From contig CM055315.2 of the NCBI GenBank assembly GCA_029255685.2, positions 69,965,681 through 70,029,680 on the forward strand: a stretch of DNA of 64,000 nt. Reading direction: 5' to 3'. Source of the DNA: Silene conica (Eukaryota; Streptophyta; Magnoliopsida; Caryophyllales; Caryophyllaceae). How positions within the stretch are numbered: position 1 is the stretch's first letter; every line of letters starts with the position of its first letter. The notes below the pieces were generated by a model. It saw only the letters and a program-made list of their open reading frames with translations, was not told the origin of the DNA and made no database searches. Position numbers and translations under genes: made by a program. Shown in pieces: positions 45,850-57,228 of the stretch.

Positions 45850-46561
45850 ATGGATCGTCATGTTGATCTACGAGACATTCCATACCCATCAAGGTTAGTC
45901 GAGGAGGAATTGACGAGATTCTTAAATACTTTACGAGAATTGAAGGTACACGTGCCATTTCTAGAGCTACTCTTAAAGGTACCTTCTTACTTGAAATTTA
46001 TGCGCGTTAAGAAAAAGAACTGTGGATGTGACTGAGACAGTAGTATTGACGGAGGAGTGTTATACATTCCTCCAAAATAAGAGTCCACCCAAACTGGCTG
46101 ACCCAGGAAGCTTCTCAATCCCTTGTAAGATTTGAACCCATCTCATTGATAACGCGTTATGTGATTTAGGGGCGAGTGTTAGTGTGCTACCCCTATCACT
46201 AGCAACAAAATTGGGCTTTTCTAAATTCAAATGCACAAACATGACCGTACAGATGGCGGACCATAGTGTTTCGAGACCACTAGGCGTTTTAGAGGACATT
46301 CTTGTTCAGATAGGAGAGTTCTTTATACCGGTAGATTTCGTGGTCTTGGACATTACAGAGGATTCATATACCCCGATCATTCTAGGTAGACCTTTTCTAC
46401 ACACTACGAAAGCAGTGATTGACGTAGGTACCAAAACACTGACCTTTCAGAGTTTCAGGTGGATGGGGAGGACCTCATTTTTAGGCAGATTAGCACGCCA
46501 CGGTCTCCTATGTCGGTTATTCCATGCTATTCTATGTCTGATGGTGTTTCTGTTGATGTAG
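45850..46561 (+). pseudogene. Athila-1 protease region pseudogene
   Basis: IPYPSR...FLNTLRELKVHVPF is the linker conserved before the Athila protease, as in 51455-51580. The protease core has LCDLGASVSVLPLS, TVQMADHS, PVDFVVLDI and PIILGRPFLHT, from about 46155. Frame changes and stops separate the pieces near 46030-46160. It cannot be translated as one protein. Confidence 0.8.
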
Positions 46562-46616
46562 AAATGATATAACTGACACCTCTGCCTCAGTTTGAGAGCA
46601 AGATAGATGACGATTT

Positions 46617-46850
46617 ATGGTCATTTCTGATGCAGGTACTGAGCCAGACTACAACCCGGATGGATGGGGTTGGTTAGCATTGAAGAAGGGGAGGAAGAAT
46701 CCAAAGGAGAAAGAGCCATTGCTGAAAAGGAAGCAATATGTCATGACATACGATCCTGCCGATAACTCAGTTGTTTGGAAGTTCGGAGCTGATGTTGTCA
46801 CAACTGCGGAAGGGAGTTCCGCGAGCCAAGAGCCCTGTCGCGGGCAATAA
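46617..46850 (+). pseudogene. Athila-1 unassigned open segment
   Basis: A 77-codon open segment with a charged central part, ending before the stop at 46848. I do not recognise a domain. It precedes a block with GCCGGGTTTGCAACCC, which resembles the CCGGGAGGCAACCC block after pol in Athila-2 (55329), so it may be the end of a degenerate pol or a linker. Confidence 0.4.
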
Positions 46851-47106
46851 AAATTCGTTTTTCTGAACTTTTAAGCCGGGTTTGCAACCCCGTGCCAGTT
46901 GTAATAGATATTTTTAGTGTTTTTGACTTAGACCTTATCGTCGTTTGGATTTTTAAACTCTTTATCGTGAATCAGTAGACAATTTCGTATCTGAGACAAT
47001 ATTTGTGGGATTTGTATTTTTGTGGTATGTTTTGGTGTTCATGTGCAGGTACGGACGAACACAAGGAAGCAGAAAGGAAGAAACGAGCTGAATAGTAGAA
47101 AAAGCC

Positions 47107-47310
47107 TCGATCGAGTCCTGCAAAAAACTCGATCGAGGGGAAATCAGTGAAGAAAGCTTCGATCGAGTGCAAGAAGGTTCGATCGAGGGGAATTCAGTCG
47201 AGGAGTTGCCAGTTCTAAGAACCACTCGATTGAGTGGAACCCAGAACTCGATCGGGCAACTTCTGCCTAAATGAGTTACTCGATCGAGTAGCTTCATTTA
47301 CTCGATCGAG
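47107..47310. repeat. CTCGATCGAG palindrome cluster 4
   Basis: About nine copies of [CT]TCGATCGAG[TG] in 205 bp, after a splice-acceptor-like TGTGCAG|G (about 47049) and before the 3' ORF of Athila-1. Confidence 0.82.
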
Positions 47311-47762
47311 TAAAGTCCAGCCTATATAAGGGAGTTCTTCGATCCTCTTTGCTCATTTACTCGATTTCTGTTTTCGAACACCTCTTCCCTTCAATTCCTC
47401 TCCATTTCTTTGTGTTTTTGCAAATCCATCACATAAAATCCTTCTTAATCAATCTAATTTCATTTATCTAACAAAAGCCCTATTAAATTGTATCTTAATT
47501 TCGAGTAATTGGAATTTTTGAAGCTTCTATGGTTTGTTCGTTCGGTTTTTCGAAATTAGCTTGTTAATTCGTGATTTTTTTGCATTAATCGTCATCATCA
47601 TCATCAAGTAAGATGGTTACACTCTTAAATTTCAGTTTCAGTTTACATTTTATCCCTAATTTTCAAAATTAGGATTTGAAACTGAATTCGGGATGTGTTT
47701 TTTTCGATTTTTGGTTCAACTAAAGGTGAAGTTGATGTTCGATTATATGATTATTTTGCATA
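47311..47762 (+). other. Leader before the Athila-1 3' ORF
   Basis: About 450 bp, T-rich, with a TATA-like CCTATATAAGG at 47321-47331 near the cluster. No coding region seen. It could include an LTR or internal promoter remnant. Confidence 0.4.
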
Positions 47763-48509
47763 ATGGAGGGAAAACAAACTACCGCAGCTACCATCAGCAC
47801 TACGACAACAGCCACGATGGCCGACCGTTCCTCGTCTTCGTCTGCAGCAGCAACCACCACCGCAATGTTGGTTGCGAGTCCTTCTATACCTGCCACTGCA
47901 CGCACCACCACACCAGTCATCACAACCTACTATCCCGCAACCGTTACCACAATGGCCGCTGCTTCTTCTTCCTTAACTGATAAAGGGAAGGAGAAAATTC
48001 GAGTGTTGAGTCAGAAGGGTCGGAAATCGGTCCTTGAAATGCCACCACGTAGAGCACCACGTCCACCATCTACGCCTGCGATTCCCTCACTTGAGGAAAT
48101 CCCCGAGGTAATCTTCGATTCCACCCATCAGAGAGATCAGATGGTATTTTTAGTCGAGGGGTATATTCGTAGTAGTAGATTTTTGTACCGTTCCGACTTA
48201 GATCACTTAGGTATGACTAGACCTATAGTTGACCTTTTGACCAAAACGGGGATGTACGGTTTGGCAGACATGGTTGAGCCTACGTACCGAGTACCTACTT
48301 TGGAGTTCTTCAGTTCCTATTGCTTTTCACCCGACACCTTCTTAGCTCACCCCAACGAGCCCTGCATTCATTTCCGACTCCGTAACGAGTCGTATGCCTG
48401 GACTTTAACTAGGTTTGGGCAGGTTTTGGGGATTGCTAGTGATGGAATCTTGAGACCTCCGAAAAACCTAGTTCCTCGGATGAGGTTCCTCGGAAGTGGG
48501 CAGCCCTAT
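47763..48509 (+). pseudogene. Athila 3' ORF (ORF2), cut by Athila-2
   Basis: Open from the ATG at 47763 for 249 codons. A Thr/Ser/Ala-rich N-terminus leads to a basic PPRRAPRPPS stretch, then a globular part with EPCIHFRLRNESYAWTLTRF. In Athila-like elements an extra 3' ORF of unknown or proposed env-like function often holds a similar domain, sometimes labelled 'putative plant transposon protein'. The stop TGA at 48510-48512 is the first bases of the inserted Athila-2 LTR, so the real protein was longer. The remaining C-terminal part is beyond the window. Confidence 0.55.
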
Positions 48510-49870
48510 TGATATGTGCATTTTAGATAGACCTTTTTGGCCCATTTGCACGTATTTGTCCTCTATTTCTTAACTTTTAGCAACTTTTATCCCCCGAATT
48601 GTTTACTCGGCTTCGTTTTGTGTTATTGCAGATAAAAGCCGGAAAGAAGGAAAAAACCCACTCAATCCTCGATAATCAAGCACTTTCAAAGATGTCGGGA
48701 AAGAACCGTGTCTTGTTGGGAAGTGCAGAAGCCCCAAAGGGAAGCAATCCTCGCCCAAACGCAGAAATCACTCGATCGAGTGCTGATGTTCGCTCGATCG
48801 AGGGGTTACAAAAGGAAAAATATTCGATCGAGCATTCTACTCAAGGACATCGACCGCTTTCTGCAGATCATTCGATCGAGTACTAGTATTCACTCGATCG
48901 AGTAAAGAGGAACACAAATATACTCGATCGAGTAACTCACTTACTCGATCGAGCTAGGTTGCGGGATTTCAGCAAACTCCTGATCCTCGAAGGGTTTTGG
49001 AAATTAGCATAAAAAGGAAGGTTGAGCAGCAGAAGACGACATCTCGACACACACAAAAACAGTAGACAGTAGTAGTAGTGTAACTTAGATCTCATTTTTC
49101 TCATTTCCTTTTCTAAAACCCTAATTAGTTAAATTATTACTTTTGGCTTCGAATCATTTCTCTTTCATCATTCTTCAATCTTGTAATCTTGGTATTCTCT
49201 TCTCTGCTTTATTAATTAATATATGTTTTCTATTCCTTGTTCTTTTATGATGTTGAATCCCTTTTCCGTTATTCTTATTGTTAATTACTTATGCATGATT
49301 AGCTAGACTTTGTACTAAGATTTAGGGGAACCATGGGTTAGGAATAGTCGTTGTAGTGAATGTATTAGATTACGGATTGCATTTAATCATTGCATATAAT
49401 ATCTTTTGATTGTTTGAGTCGACGCATTCAATTAATTGTATGGATTCCCTTGACCTAGATCGAAAGATTGGAATAGGTAGACCGGCAATGAACTTTGGGA
49501 TGAACTAGCTAAAGCGAAAGTTTGTTGGTTTTAATTCTAGGGCGAATAGCGGACCGAAAGGACTTCTTCACCACCCCTTTCCCAAGTTTAATACATTCTT
49601 AATTTTTTCCTTCCACCTTAGGCCATGGTGAACCGAACATCCTAGTCTCTCCTTCCTTTTAGTTGTTTATCTATTTTTCTTATCTTTGTTTTACCTTTAG
49701 GATTTAGACTACAAAACAACATACAAAACCCCCCCTTTTTGGTTACTTCATCGAACTTATTAGAAATTTTAAGGTTCCCTTCTCCTTGTGAATTCGATAC
49801 CCGACTGCCTCTGCTATATTAGTTTGGGACCAGTTGGTTTATTTTTGATAGGATTGCGACAACCGTGTCA
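48510..49870 (+). repeat. Athila-2 5' LTR
   Basis: 1,361 bp from TGATATGTGC to GTGTCA. It holds a CTCGATCGAG cluster (48773-48957), a TATA-like GCATAAAAAGGAAGG (about 49008), and a T-rich leader. The short start at 63898 (TGATACGTGCC) is a related LTR end. Confidence 0.75.
48773..48957. repeat. CTCGATCGAG palindrome cluster 5
   Basis: Seven to eight copies of [CT]TCGATCGAG in 185 bp, within the U3 part of the Athila-2 LTR, just upstream of the TATA-like box. Confidence 0.82.
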
Positions 49871-49875
49871 AATTT

Positions 49876-49893
49876 TGGCGCCGTTGTCGGGGA
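49876..49893 (+). promoter_or_regulatory. Athila-2 primer binding site
   Basis: TGGCGCCGTTGTCGGGGA, five bases after the LTR, fits the tRNA-Asp primer site used by plant Athila/Tat elements, with one change from the usual GTTGCC. Confidence 0.85.
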
Positions 49894-50040
49894 GACGGTG
49901 TAGTTTTATTTTTTCTTTTAAGTTTGTTTTGGTCTCAAGGAAGCAATTCCTTGAGACCGATCTCATATTTTTCTCTAGTGTTGTAGTATTTTCAGGTACT
50001 TGACACCGGAGAGGTAGGTCGTTATCTAGTTCTATTCAAA

Positions 50041-50973
50041 ATGCCTACTATTGCGAGCCACTCCGATCCGAATATTCAATCACTGCCCACCGCATCTTAG
50101 CTACCCACCGCAAGTGAGGTTGCCTTCTCCATACATCCATCATTCTATCAACTGATAGAACAAAATTTATTCAAAGGTGAAGCAATTGAGGATCCAGCAA
50201 AACATATGGAGACATTCACAGACTATTGTTCCACAATTCCATTAGCCCCTGGTGTCACTCACGAAAAGGTTAAGGAATTATTTTTTCCCTTTTCTTTGAC
50301 TGAGGATGCAAAGGACTGGTGGAGGGACTTGGACAAAGAAAGCTCCGGGATATCAGATTGGAACTCTTTGGCGTCTACATTCTACCTAAAGTACTTCCCT
50401 CCTCAGAAAGCCAATGCATTGAGGGCCCAGACTACAAACTTCACCCAATTGAGTACTGAAGATTTGAGTAACGCATGGGCCAGATTCAAAAAGTTGGTTC
50501 GTTCGATTCCTCATCATAGGTTCGAACGGTGGTTCATATGTAGCCAATTTTACAACGGGTTGTCCTATTCAAAGAGGGCATTGCTAGATTCAGCTGCACA
50601 AGGGAGGTTCCTGGTAAATGTAGCAGATGACTAGGGGTGGCAGTTGATCGATAATATAGCCACCCATGAAGCCCAATACGGAAACCCGCGGGAGGAATCG
50701 AAAGTGGAAGTTGTTAGTGCCAAGGCGGTGACGAGTGAACCACATCAAGTTCACCTCGTAGAAGAAGATGTTTGTGGTAGGTGTGGCGATAAAGGTCATG
50801 ATCCCGTTACATGTTTAGCAGATTCGGCAAGAGTGCTAGCTTATAAGAAATTTAAGCTAGGTGGTTCTTTTTCTGAGATGTATGCCGGAATTGAGAAAGC
50901 AATGATTGTTGCTTTCACGGATGATCAACCTTCTATCAACCAACCAAATGAACCTAGTTGGGAAACCGGATGA
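50041..50973 (+). pseudogene. Athila-2 gag pseudogene
   Basis: From ATG 50041 with an early stop TAG at 50098. The gag core then follows: HPSFYQL, EDPAKHMETFTDYCSTI and FPFSLTEDAKDWW (about 50130-50330). A further stop TAG is at 50632, and the later part has a CGRCGDKGHDPVTC zinc knuckle (about 50780). Ends near 50973. Confidence 0.82.
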
Positions 50974-51146
50974 TCCGTTAATTTTTGAGGAAGATTGGGA
51001 AGGCGTTGCGAGTTTGAGGAGTGGACACCCATATAATGATCAAAATGTTGAGAATGAAGTGTTAACCAGTGAGCGTGATAAGCTACCACAAAGACTGTTT
51101 GAGGAAAACCATCAAACTGCTCTTTTGCCGGAATCGACTGAAATAT

Positions 51147-51340
51147 CCCTCGATCGAGCTCCTGAAACTGCTCGATCAAAGGAGTTCCCACTGGTAAATA
51201 CTCGATCGAGTGATCCCTCTACTCGATTGAGTGAACTGTTTTTGAGGATCTACGATCGAGTGTTATACAGACTCGATCAAATCAAACTGAAGAACCAATC
51301 ACTCAATCGAGTAAAAGCCTGACCCGATCGAGTGATCCTT
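51147..51340. repeat. CTCGATCGAG palindrome cluster 6
   Basis: Six to eight copies or variants (CTCGATCGAG, CTCGATTGAG, CTCGATCAAA, CCCGATCGAG) in the gag-protease linker of Athila-2, at the same place as cluster 3 in Athila-1. An open frame (50906-51322) crosses it and encodes SLDR- and RSS-like words. Confidence 0.82.
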
Positions 51341-51399
51341 CCTTCGATCCAGAAGGTCAAGCTGTCAATTCTGATAAAACACCCTCCCCTGTTGCGGGG

Positions 51400-52634
51400 G
51401 TGTCACGAGCTGAAAATGGGAAAACGAAAGCTGGGGATGCATTTCCAATGGTGAAGATTCCTTATCCCGGACGATTGCAAGACGCAAAGTTAGAGAATCA
51501 ATTCAGTAAGTTTGTCGATATGATAAAAAACATCCAGGTATCGATTCCTTTTGCTGAGGTAATCACCTTAATTCCTCCGTACGCTAAATTCATGAAAGAC
51601 ATTCTATCGCGTAAGAGGGAACTTGGGGAGGTTGCTACCGTTGCTTTCATGACTGAGTCTAGCAGTTTTCTTCTTAATAATTCTCCCCCTAAATAGAAAG
51701 ACCCTAGGAGCTTTTCCATCCCCTGTGTCATAGGAAGTGAGATGATTGACAAAGCTCTGTGTGACCTAGGGGCTAGTGTTAGTGTCATGCCTTACTTTAT
51801 TTGTCAAAAACTTAACTTGGGTCGACTGAAGGAAACCAACATTACCTTACAGATGGCGGATAAGTCGATTAAGACACCCTTAGGTATCTTAGAGGACATA
51901 CCTGTCAAAGTAGGTAAGTTTTTCATTCCAGTAGACTTTGTTGTTTTGGACATAGCCGAGGATGCCCGTATACACTGATCATTTTGGGCAGACCATTTTT
52001 ATGTACAGCTGGGGCAGTCAGAGATGTTAGGCATGGGCGTTTAACCTTAACCGTAGGAGATGACATAACCTCTTTCAGTTTAGCTAAGACACTTTCTAGG
52101 CCTATGATAGAGGATACTTGCTATTATGTTGATGTTATTAATGATTCTAACAGTGAGACTTGGACAGATACTTTAGCCGAGGCACCATCAACAAATTTGA
52201 GTTTGTTAAATAAGTACGCAGAGTACACAGGTATTGCTAATGTTGACTCAGAGTTGTCTCAATTCACTTCCGATAAGAGTAAAATGACCAAGAGTGAAAA
52301 AAGAGAGGTGCGGTCATTGGTAAGTACCTTGTGCTCTCTCGAGGCTAAGGTTCCTGAGCGTAAGCCCCTTCCTTCTTATCTTCGTTATGCTTTCCTTGAT
52401 GATACTGAGCAATTTCCGGTTATTGTAAGCAATAAACTGGATGATGCTCAGTTAAATGCTTTACTGACTGTTCTTAAACGAAAAAGGAAAGCTATGGGAT
52501 ATTCCTTGGATGACATTAAGGGAATCAACCCTGATGTTTGCATGCACATGATTGAGCTGGAGGAGGGCCATAAACCGTGCAGACAGGGGCCAGCAGAAAT
52601 TGAACCCGAAGATGGAAGATGTGGTCATGACTGA
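51400..52634 (+). pseudogene. Athila-2 protease region pseudogene
   Basis: A conserved linker (IPYPGRLQDAKLENQFSKF) leads to the protease core (ALCDLGASVSVMP, LQMADKSIKTPLG, PVDFVVLDI, about 51745-51965). A TAG at 51694 (in K-stop-K, probably from CAG) and a frame change near 51970 disrupt it. The part to 52634 is a spacer toward RT, with LPSYLRYAFLDD. Confidence 0.85.
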
Positions 52635-52639
52635 GGTGA

Positions 52640-53885
52640 TGAAGTTACTCGACGCAGGTATTATCTATTCTGTTGGGAACTCCAAATAGGTAAGCCCAGT
52701 TCAGGTAGTGCCTAAGAAAGGAGGTACTACTATTGTTACGAATGAGAAAAATGAGTTAATACCTACTCGTTTAGTAACTGAGTGGCGAATGTGTATCGAT
52801 TATCGTCAGTTGAATGCCGTCACTAAGAAGTATCATTTCCCCCTTCCCTTTATTGATCAGATGATTGAGAGGTTAGCTTCCCATGAGTTTTTCTGTTATT
52901 TAGATGGGTACTTAGGTTATTTCCAAATCTCGATTTATCCGGATCATCAGGAAAAGACTAATTTTACTTGCCCCAAGGGTGTTTTCGCCTATCGCAGGAT
53001 GCCTTTTGGATTGTTTAATGCCCCTGCTACCTTTCAAAGGTGCATGATGATGATATTTTCTGAGTACATTGAGTCCATTATGGAAGTCTTCATGGATGAC
53101 TTTAGTGTTTATGGGAACAATTTTGATAATTGTCTGGCTAACCTTGATAAGATTTTGCAGCGTTGCATCGAGGTAAATCTGGTACTGAATTGGGAAAAGT
53201 GTCATTACATGGTTAATGAGGGAGTAGTCCTTGGTCATTTGGTTTCTAATAGAGGCATTGAGGTTGACAAGGCAAAGGTGCAAGTGATTAAGCATCTACC
53301 ACCCCCAGTTAATGTTAAGGGTGTGAGAAGTTTCCTTGGTCACGCCGGATTTTATCGCCGCTTTTTCAAGGACTTCTCAAAGATTGCTAAACCACTTACA
53401 CAGTTGGTTTTGAAAGATGCCCCATTTTTTTTACTGATAAATGTCTTTCTGATTTTCAGACTCTGAAACAGGCTTTGGTGTCCGCGTCGATCATTCAACT
53501 TCCCAACTGGGAGTTGCCTTTTGAGATCATGTGTGACGCTAATGATTATGCATTAGGAGCAGTTATGGGACAGCGGAAAGAGAAAGCATTGAGTGCTATT
53601 TACTATGCGAGCCGAACTCTGGATGAGGCTTAAGTGAAATATGCCACCACTGAGAAAGAGCTTTTAGCTGTGGTATTTGCTCTTGATAAATTTCGTTCAT
53701 ATCTACTGGGTTCTAAGGTTATCATTTTTATAGATCATGCAGCTCTGAAGCATCTTTTGGGGAAGAAGGAGGCAAAACCAAGGTTGTTGCGGTGGATACT
53801 CCTGCTCCAGGAGTTTGACCTAGAGATTAAGGACAAGAAGGGTGCCGAAAATGTCGTGGCCGATCATTTGTCTCGCCTAACCCAA
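52640..53885 (+). pseudogene. Athila-2 reverse transcriptase and RNase H pseudogene
   Basis: RT motifs: RMCIDYRQLNAVTKK, FCYLDGYLGYFQI, RRMPFGLFNAPATFQR and FMDDF (the Y[VM]DD site as FMDD, about 53090). Frame changes near 53440, and a TAA at 53632 in RNase H (EA-stop-VKY, from CAA). RNase H motifs include [41 protein letters not shown] and VVADHLSRL. Confidence 0.88.
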
Positions 53886-55282
53886 CAGGAGGGAGAGGAC
53901 ACTCTCCCTATTAATGACTCTTTTGGCGACGATTCCTTATTTTTTCTTTGTGCGATTAATGTTAAGTCTAACGATAGAGTTGAACAGTGGTTTGCAGATT
54001 TTGCTAATTTTGCAGCTGGTAAGGAAATGCCGAAAGGTGTATCTTATCAGCAACGCAAAAAGTTCTTACACGATGTACGACAATATTTCTTGGATGAGCC
54101 TTACCTTTTCAAAGAGTGTGCAGACGGTCTTTATCGGCGATGCATTCCACAGTAGGAAACCAAAACAATTCTGGAAGGGTTTCATTCGTCACCTTATGGT
54201 GGTCACCACGGTCCGTCACGGACCGTGGCCAAGGTACTTCAGTCTGGTTTTTATTGGCCAACTCTATTTGCTGACACTCAAGCTTTTGTTTCCAGGTGTG
54301 ATGAATGTCAGCGATCATGTAACATTTCTAAGTGACATGAGATGCCCTAGAACGGTATTTTAGAGGTCGAACTTTATGATGTATGGGGTATTGACTATCA
54401 AGGACCATTTTCGACCAGTCGAGGTAACATGTATATCTTAGTTGCAGTAGATTATGTGTCAAAAATGGGTTGAAGCTGTTGCGTCACCCAATTGTGATGC
54501 TAAGACTGTTATAAAGTTGTTTCGCAAGGCTATTTTTCCCTCGTTTTGGTGTCCCCCGCGTTGTCATTAGTGATAGGGGTATTTATTTAAGGGAACAAAA
54601 CCTGACGAACATGTTATCTAAGTATGGCGTAAGACACCGTAGAGGTTTGGGGTATCACCCCTAAACAAGTGGTCAAGTTGAGGTCTCTAATACGGAACTA
54701 AATGAGATTTTAGCTAAGATCGTGTCTAAATCGCGTAAGGACTGGAGTCAGAAACTTGATGACACTTTGTGGGCTTATAGGACGGCTTTCAAAACACCAA
54801 TTGGTGCATCACCGTATCATTTAGTGTATGGGAAGTCATGTCATTTACCTTTTGAGTTAGAACATAAGGCTTGGTGGGCGATACGCCAACTTACCTATAA
54901 TGCTGACCGTTGTGGTGAGAACCGTTTATTGTAGTTAGATGAGCTTGAGGAGTTTCGCTTGAAAGCCTATGACAGTTCGCGCATCTACAAAGAGAAGAAT
55001 AAACGGTGGCATGACAAGCGTATCATTTCTCGTGAGTTCCACGTTGGTCAGAAGGTGTTGTTGTTCAACTCGCGGCTGCGACTTTTTCCAGAAAAGTTGA
55101 GATAAGGATGGACGGGTCCTCACACGGTAGTGGGAGTCAGAAAGTTCGAATCTGTCGAGTTAGAAGATTCCCATGGTTCGCGGTTCAAGGTTAATGGTCA
55201 CCAAGTGAAACATTACCAAGGCGTTGAGGAAATTGGTAGTTTGGTCGAAGTACTATTTTTCGACGATGATGATGCTTACTAA
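53886..55282 (+). pseudogene. Athila-2 integrase pseudogene
   Basis: An HHCC zinc region (F-H-x-x-P-Y-G-G-H-H, C-D-E-C) at about 54175-54310, and the catalytic core [14 protein letters not shown] and a TSGQVEVSN part (the Glu kept) at about 54390-54690. A downstream chromo-less C-terminal part ([30 protein letters not shown]) follows. Stops at about 54660 (CCT-TAA), 54932 and 55103, and frame changes near 54150 and 54350, break it. Confidence 0.85.
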
Positions 55283-55466
55283 TGCGAACCAAAGGTCGTG
55301 CGGGACCTGTTAAACATTACGCTTACCGGGAGGCAACCCGGTCATTACTGTTTTTGTTTCATTTTGGACAATTCTCTATTTTTGTATTGTTTTAAGACTG
55401 TTTCGTTATAGTTCTTCTGTCTTCTGTTGCTGTTTTCTGTTCTGTCGCAGGCTGCCTATGAACTTT

Positions 55467-55585
55467 GCTCGATCGAGTAAATTTTACCTCGATCGAGTCA
55501 GTTAACACCTTGATCGAGTGCCTCTACACTATACTTTCTTCGATCGAGTAGTTTGCAGCCGTCAACTGCTCGATCGAGTTCATTG
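55467..55585. repeat. CTCGATCGAG palindrome cluster 7
   Basis: Five copies or variants (CTCGATCGAG, TTGATCGAG, TTCGATCGAG) in 120 bp after the Athila-2 pol region. Copia-4 cuts the element at 55588. Confidence 0.82.
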
Positions 55586-55587
55586 AG

Positions 55588-57142
55588 TGTTGAACCATAT
55601 ATTAATAAGTATATATTATATATGTATTTATGTTTTAATGATGACAAGTCTAGGCAAATATATCATATATACTCGTGCGTTTAATCGTGTGTTAAGTGTA
55701 CAGTTTATAAGGTTGGAAGATCTCGTCAATCAATATAAAGATACAAGAGTTTTCAGTAATGGAAGATTCAAGATCATTAGTCAAGAGTGTGACTAGTCTA
55801 AGATTGATGAAAGATCTCAAGCTCCTTTCAAGTCTTTATGAAGATTAGTTAGGATAAATATCGAGTAACGGAATTGCAATTAGTCGAAACAAAGATAAAC
55901 TAAAGTTATAGTTTTCAACTATAACTTTGGTAAGTATTTGTTCCAAGTTATAGCTTGTAGCTGTAACTCTATAAAAGCATCAAGAAATGCATGGATGAGT
56001 GATGGCGGTTAAAGTAATTTTAATTCTAAAATCGGTGTGAAAATTAATGGGTAATTATTATTTCATTTTAAAATATTAAATTATTAATCTTAAATGGCTA
56101 ATATAAAATATCTAATAGTTAAAAGGGAATAAAATAATTATCTTATGAGTTAGTTATTTTTCCTAATATACTAAGGATTTTTATTTTGACCAAATTGTCA
56201 AATATCCGAATCTAGGGAATCGTGTATGTGACGGTTTTGGTAACCGTGTCATGATCACACGTTTCTAAGTTGTTGAAGGTTAATTAAATAAATATTATGT
56301 ATTTATTTAAATATCTTAACAAACTAGATTATGGTATAAAATATAATTTATTATATTTTGACAAGATTTAGGAGATTGAGTTTAATTAGGATATTATATG
56401 TTTTATGGTATAAGACCTTTCCTAAACTAAATATGATTTAGGAAAGTGGTTTTATATATAATATTTAATATCTTATTAAAATCTTTCCTAAATTAATTAA
56501 GATTAGATTAAGGAAATATTAACTAAAGACTAGAAGTCTAGATTAAGTAATATTTCTAAAACATCTAGGGTTTAAAATACCTAGATATAATTCTATATAA
56601 TTAGGATGTTCATATCACATTAAAGAACACAATTCTCACGCACAAAAAACCGAGACAAACGCCATGAAGAATCCGTGTACTACTCGTGCTTAAACTGTCA
56701 TATTCCGTTACAAGATTTAAGTGCTAGAAATTGTTCTTATTCGTTCAGTTTGTGAACACGAAGAACCATAGAAGATTTATCTTATTTACTTAAGATAGTT
56801 TGAGTATTTCACGGTACTCGTCGTATTCAAGTATTTCACGGTACTTGAAGTTAGCTAGGTATTTTACGGTATCTAGATTGAGTTACAACTAACGTCTAGT
56901 TGTACGAGTTGGGTTGATAAAATTGTAATCCGGAGAAAGGTACTAATTTATTAATCGAGAATAGTGGACGTAGGTTTCGATTTGTGAAACCGAACCACTT
57001 CAAAAATATTGTGTGTCCTCTTTCTTATTGCTTTTACATACTGTTCATTACGCCAACATATACATCGAAGAAGAATCGAAAAAGAAGGCATACTCAATTC
57101 AACCCCCCCTTCTTGAGTATATTCATATCAATGTACTCTTCA
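55588..57142 (+). repeat. Copia-4 5' LTR
   Basis: 1,555 bp, from TGTTGAACCA to TCTTCA, adjacent to the Athila-2 sequence at left. It holds a 10-bp-arm hairpin AAAGTTATAG...CTATAACTTT (55902-55928). Its partner LTR is outside the window, so the left end rests on the TG and the break in Athila-2. Confidence 0.72.
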
Positions 57143-57143
57143 A

Positions 57144-57157
57144 TTGGTATCAGAGCC
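57144..57157 (+). promoter_or_regulatory. Copia-4 primer binding site
   Basis: TTGGTATCAGAGCC just after the LTR, complementary to initiator tRNA-Met. Confidence 0.85.
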
Positions 57158-57228
57158 TCGTGCTCTTGATAGCCTAACCGCTCGAGATTGATTCTGCTAT
57201 TGATTCTACATTATATACTTTATCTACA

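Larger units (their letters stand above)
45542..48509 (+). mobile_element. Athila-1: Ty3/gypsy remnant, split by Athila-2
   Basis: A piece of an Athila-like element: a CTCGATCGAG cluster, a protease region (45850-46560), a region corresponding to the end of pol (46617-46850), a second cluster and the start of a 3' ORF (47763-48509). RT, RNase H and integrase are missing. Athila-2 interrupts it at 48510. Flanked at left by the inverted LTR. Confidence 0.7.
48510..55587 (+). mobile_element. Athila-2: Ty3/gypsy element, split by Copia-4
   Basis: 5' LTR 48510-49870, tRNA-Asp primer site at 49876, gag, protease, RT, RNase H and integrase in the order of Ty3/gypsy, then a 3' region cut by the Copia-4 LTR at 55588. 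The 3' LTR must lie outside the window. All genes have stops or frameshifts. The tRNA-Asp primer and the domain spacing fit Athila/Tat. Confidence 0.85.
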
